Source: Thermodesulfobacteriota bacterium (lineage in GTDB: Bacteria; Desulfobacterota_D; UBA1144; Nemesobacterales; CSP1-2). From it: a DNA stretch of 41,374 nt. The notes under the pieces were generated by a model. The model had not been told where the DNA came from, did not search any database, and was given only the letters and a program-made list of their open reading frames with translations. This document shows, in pieces, positions 41,358 to 41,374 of this stretch (position 1 is its first letter; every line of letters starts with the position of its first letter). The stretch is from the NCBI GenBank assembly GCA_036397855.1, contig DASWID010000181.1, positions 1 to 41,374 on the forward strand, in the 5' to 3' direction. Made by a program: the position numbers and the translations under genes.

Positions 41358-41374
41358 AAAATATAGTAACCTGA

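Noticed and set aside
1-41374. CRISPR arrays, tRNA and rRNA genes
   Set aside because: No regularly spaced direct repeats of CRISPR type, and no cloverleaf or rRNA-like sequence, were recognised. The only periodic repeat is the short MraZ array.

Overview
This window reads as a chromosomal segment of a Gram-negative, diderm bacterium of low to moderate GC content (about 40% by eye). The gene complement, the dispersed intergenic repeats and a PASTA-bearing FtsI are compatible with a Desulfobacterota-like (former Deltaproteobacteria) or neighbouring lineage. That placement is an inference from gene style and not a phylogenetic result. No rRNA, tRNA or CRISPR array was seen.

Layout. Positions 1-1566 (minus) hold a nearly complete murJ that runs off the left edge, followed by a divergent metallo-beta-lactamase-fold gene and a repeat-filled gap. 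Positions 3586-20183 (plus) are an almost uninterrupted dcw (division and cell wall) cluster: mraZ-rsmH-ftsL-ftsI-murE-murF-mraY-murD-ftsW-murG-murC-murB-ftsQ-ftsA-ftsZ. Most junctions overlap or nearly touch. In front of mraZ there is a good sigma70 promoter and five TGG-centred repeats 10-11 bp apart, the pattern expected for MraZ autoregulation. Neither ddl nor murA is in the cluster. Together with murJ, this block makes UDP-MurNAc-peptide, lipid I and lipid II, flips lipid II and builds the septum.

Positions 20768-29303 are housekeeping: a beta-carbonic anhydrase, nadD-rsfS (rsfS has no normal start codon for its conserved N-terminus), ribD, ftsY and dnaE (probably leaderless), then a small DUF2103-like gene. 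Positions 29517-32819 carry a CBS-pair protein, a two-domain sulfurtransferase next to a SufU-type Fe-S scaffold (sulfur handling), a stand-alone cyclic-nucleotide-binding domain, a 40-bp perfect palindrome and a small exported helix-hairpin-helix protein.

From about 32900 to the right edge the window is accessory in character. Single genes (half-size EamA protein, a large nitroreductase-like protein, an SDR, a REP-associated transposase, a YvlD-type membrane protein, a luciferase-like oxidoreductase, a radical SAM protein and an EthD protein) are separated by decaying repeats and gene remnants. The most interesting structures are: a palindrome family associated with one intact and one broken RAYT transposase, with a palindrome at the same place in both genes; a composite repeat present as inverted copies 30 kb apart; and the AUA-like start of rsfS. 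I did not find a clear new multigene defence or metabolic system.
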